32,551 nucleotides of DNA from JAKAJA01 sp037440125 (lineage in GTDB: Bacteria > Acidobacteriota > UBA4820 > DSQY01). Under the pieces are notes generated by a model. That model was not told where the DNA came from and searched no databases. It worked only from the letters and a program-made list of their open reading frames with translations. The stretch lies in the NCBI GenBank assembly GCA_037440125.1, contig JBBIUU010000027.1:1-32551 (forward strand), in the 5' to 3' direction. This document shows, in pieces, positions 30,718 through 32,551 of this stretch; positions within the stretch are counted from its first letter, which is position 1; every line of letters starts with the position of its first letter. The position numbers were made by a program, and so were the translations under genes.

Positions 30718-32268
30718 ATGTCCATGGCCACGGACAACAAGTACCTGATCGCCTTCACCGCCATGCTGGGCACCTTCATGGAGGTGGTGGACACGTCCGT
30801 GGCGAACGTGGCGCTGCCGCACATGGCGGGCACGTACTCCGCGGGCGTGGATGAGATCACCTGGGTCATCACGAGCTACCTCGTGGCCAACGCCGTCATC
30901 CTCCCGATCACGGGATTCCTCGGGAACTACTTCGGTCGGAAGCGCTTCTACCTCTTCTGCCTGGCCACGTTCACCCTGGCATCGCTCGGGTCGGGCGCCG
31001 CGCCCACGCTCTGGTTCCTCATCCTCATGCGCGTCATCCAGGGCCTGGCGGGGGGCGCCATGGTGCCCATGTCCCAGGCCATCCTCCTCGAGTCCTTCCC
31101 CAAGGAGGAGCACGGCAAGGCCATGGCCATCTTCGGCATCGGGGTGGTCTTCGGGCCCATCATCGGGCCCACGCTCGGCGGGTACATCACGGATACCTGG
31201 AACTGGCCGTGGATCTTCTACATCAACATCCCCGTGGGCATCCTGGCCATGGTCCTCGGCGGCCTCTTCATCATGGACCCCGAGCACATCAAGCGCCCCG
31301 AGGGCCGCGTGGATTACACGAGCTTCGTCTTCATCGCGATAGGCCTGGGCAGCCTCGAGGTCTTCCTCAACCGCGGCGAGCGCTACGACTGGTTCGAAAG
31401 CCCCTTCATCAAGTTCTTCGCGGCGTGCAGCGTCCTCGGTATCCTCCTCTTCATCTGGCGGTCCTTCACCGCGGAGAACCCCCTCGTGGACCTCCACGTC
31501 TTCAAGAACCGGGAGTTCGCCACGGGCACGCTCCTCATGTTCCTCGTGGGCTTCGGGCTCTACGGTTCCTTCGTCATGCTGCCCCTGTTCGCGCAGAACA
31601 TGCTCGGCTACACGGCCACGTGGGCGGGCCTCATCCTGTCCCCGGGCGGGTTCGCCTCGCTCCTCGCCATGGTCATCGTGGGGAGGCTCGTCGGCAAGGT
31701 GGACGTGCGCCTCCTCGTGCTCGTGGGCGTCCTCATGAACATCGTGTCCCTCATCCTGCTGCGCTTCGTGACCCTGGACGTGGGGTTCGTCTACCTCATG
31801 ACCTCGCGGCTCTTCCAGGGGTTCGGCCTGGGGTTCCTCTTCGTGCCCATTACCGTGGCGGCGTACGCTCGTATACCGCCCTACCGCATGGGCACCGCCA
31901 CGGGTCTCTTCAACCTGCTGAGGAACGAGGGCGGGTCCATCGGCATCGCCCTCTCCACGACGTTCCTCGCCCAGCGTGCGCAGTTCCATCAGTTCCGGCT
32001 CGTGGAGCACCTCACGCCCTTCAACCCGGCCTACGGCCAGGAGCTCGGCGCCATCGCGCGTGGCATCTTTCCCAGGGCGGGGCTCGACCCCACGAGCGTC
32101 AACCAGCTCGCCACGGGGATGCTCTACGGGCAGGTCCAGCGGCAGGCTTATGCGGGCGCTTTCGTGGACGTGTTCTGGATGCTGACGCTCATGATCGCCG
32201 CCATGCTGCCTTTCATCCTGCTTCTCCGCAGCGGGAAGGGGGCCCCCGGAGCCGCGGCCGGGCATTAG
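30718..32268 (+). CDS. Second EmrB-type DHA2 major facilitator exporter
   Basis: A 516-residue, 14-helix DHA2 transporter very like the EmrB at 12415-13962. By eye about three quarters of the residues in the first 150 agree, including VDTSVANVALPHM, WVITSYLVANAVILPITGFLG, RVIQGLAGGAMVPMSQAILLE, GPIIGP and FLNRGERYDWFESPFI. There is no adaptor or TolC gene beside it, so it may borrow EmrA/TolC from the other operon or work alone across the inner membrane. ATG 30718 follows GAGGTG nine bases upstream; a second in-frame ATG is six bases on. It lies 216 bp beyond trpB2 with its own likely promoter, so it is probably not part of the trp unit. Substrate unknown. Confidence 0.93.
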   Translation: MSMATDNKYLIAFTAMLGTFMEVVDTSVANVALPHMAGTYSAGVDEITWVITSYLVANAVILPITGFLGNYFGRKRFYLFCLATFTLASLGSGAAPTLWFLILMRVIQGLAGGAMVPMSQAILLESFPKEEHGKAMAIFGIGVVFGPIIGPTLGGYITDTWNWPWIFYINIPVGILAMVLGGLFIMDPEHIKRPEGRVDYTSFVFIAIGLGSLEVFLNRGERYDWFESPFIKFFAACSVLGILLFIWRSFTAENPLVDLHVFKNREFATGTLLMFLVGFGLYGSFVMLPLFAQNMLGYTATWAGLILSPGGFASLLAMVIVGRLVGKVDVRLLVLVGVLMNIVSLILLRFVTLDVGFVYLMTSRLFQGFGLGFLFVPITVAAYARIPPYRMGTATGLFNLLRNEGGSIGIALSTTFLAQRAQFHQFRLVEHLTPFNPAYGQELGAIARGIFPRAGLDPTSVNQLATGMLYGQVQRQAYAGAFVDVFWMLTLMIAAMLPFILLLRSGKGAPGAAAGH

Positions 32269-32551
32269 GCGCCGCCGTGCCTTCAAGCGCCGCCAGTCTT
32301 GGCCCATCTGCGTTGGCTGACGCCGTATCCACCCGCGCCTGAGGGCGGCGCTGCCCTGCGGGCATCGCTGGGCAGGGCGTTCAGGCCGACTCTGGCCCGC
32401 GAGCGGTCCGCCGTCGCCCCGGCCGCCCCGCCGCGAGCCGTTGGCTCGCCGCCCTCGCATCGGGGACTCGGGACCATCCCACCCCCCTCACCACCTCGCG
32501 CCGACGGCGTCGGACCTCTGGCGGCGTCAGCCTTCGCGGCCTTGGGCGCTC
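32269..32551. other. Hairpin-rich non-coding end of the window
   Basis: No gene is convincing here. Perfect stems occur at CTGCCC 32351-32356 with GGGCAG 32370-32375, and GCGAGCC 32433-32439 with GGCTCGC 32443-32449. The end (32497-32551) is the second copy of the repeat seen at 20494-20548, so the hairpin-rich element probably continues beyond the window. Confidence 0.6.
32497..32551 (+). repeat. Dispersed repeat, copy 2 (truncated by window end)
   Basis: Matches 20494-20548 at 53 of 55 positions, same orientation. The comparison stops only because the window ends. Confidence 0.85.

Noticed and set aside
30688..32460. A 590-codon minus-strand frame opposite the second EmrB gene
   Set aside because: High GC keeps antisense frames open; the His/Glu/Asp-rich product matches the shadow of a membrane protein and the plus strand is clearly coding.

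Overview
The window is 32.5 kb of GC-rich DNA with about 23 protein genes, two 100-N assembly gaps and no rRNA, tRNA, CRISPR array or transposase that I can see. The gene set suggests a free-living, GC-rich Gram-negative bacterium, possibly an Acidobacteriota-type lineage known from a draft or metagenome assembly. It has TolC/EmrAB envelope machinery, a two-propeller sensor kinase and a eukaryote-type citrate synthase. That taxonomic guess is an inference; no marker gene here settles it.

Layout. 1-2596: PAS protein (partial), pseudouridine synthase, eIF1/SUI1-like YciH and a cystathionine gamma-synthase/lyase. 2616-4037: a cystathionine beta-synthase/cysteine synthase-type enzyme and endonuclease III, both cut by the first gap. 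4169-7578: a small unknown protein, a large secreted TPR protein split by the second gap (an assembly artefact) and a VOC-family protein. 7579-9448: a repeat-rich intergenic stretch with a strong terminator, citrate synthase and the shared gltA/tetR promoter region. 9449-13962: a TetR-TolC-EmrA-EmrB efflux operon. 14033-19288: a signalling operon (propeller histidine kinase, single-domain receiver, receiver-HD-GYP phosphodiesterase). 19380-22197: two secreted hydrolases, convergent on a 766-bp hairpin-dense non-coding region. 22298-25879: an APC permease/lipoprotein operon, a terminator and a TGSGD-repeat protein. 26027-28768: a PilZ protein and a tightly overlapping three-gene unit (DUF3592-like membrane protein, small beta-sandwich protein, AAA-type ATPase). 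28811-30501: a complete tryptophan attenuator with leader peptide in front of a stand-alone TrpB2. 30718-32551: a second EmrB-type transporter, then another hairpin-rich region that ends the window inside a repeat also found at 20.5 kb.

The most notable observation is the ribosome-mediated trp attenuator at 28811-29013. A TTGACA promoter is followed by a 33-codon leader ORF with four Trp codons in five positions, then three mutually exclusive pairings (1:2, 2:3, 3:4) built from the same 7-base motif and its complement, ending in seven T. It appears to control an orphan TrpB2 with no trpA nearby. Second in interest are the chain of perfect hairpins at 20494-20980, part of which recurs at the window end, and a recurring pattern of purine-rich tandem repeats placed immediately after stop codons.

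Several promoters (gltA, tetR, permease, DLH-family hydrolase, trp leader, pilZ) fit a sigma70-type pattern with a 17-base spacer, so the transcription signals here are unusually readable.
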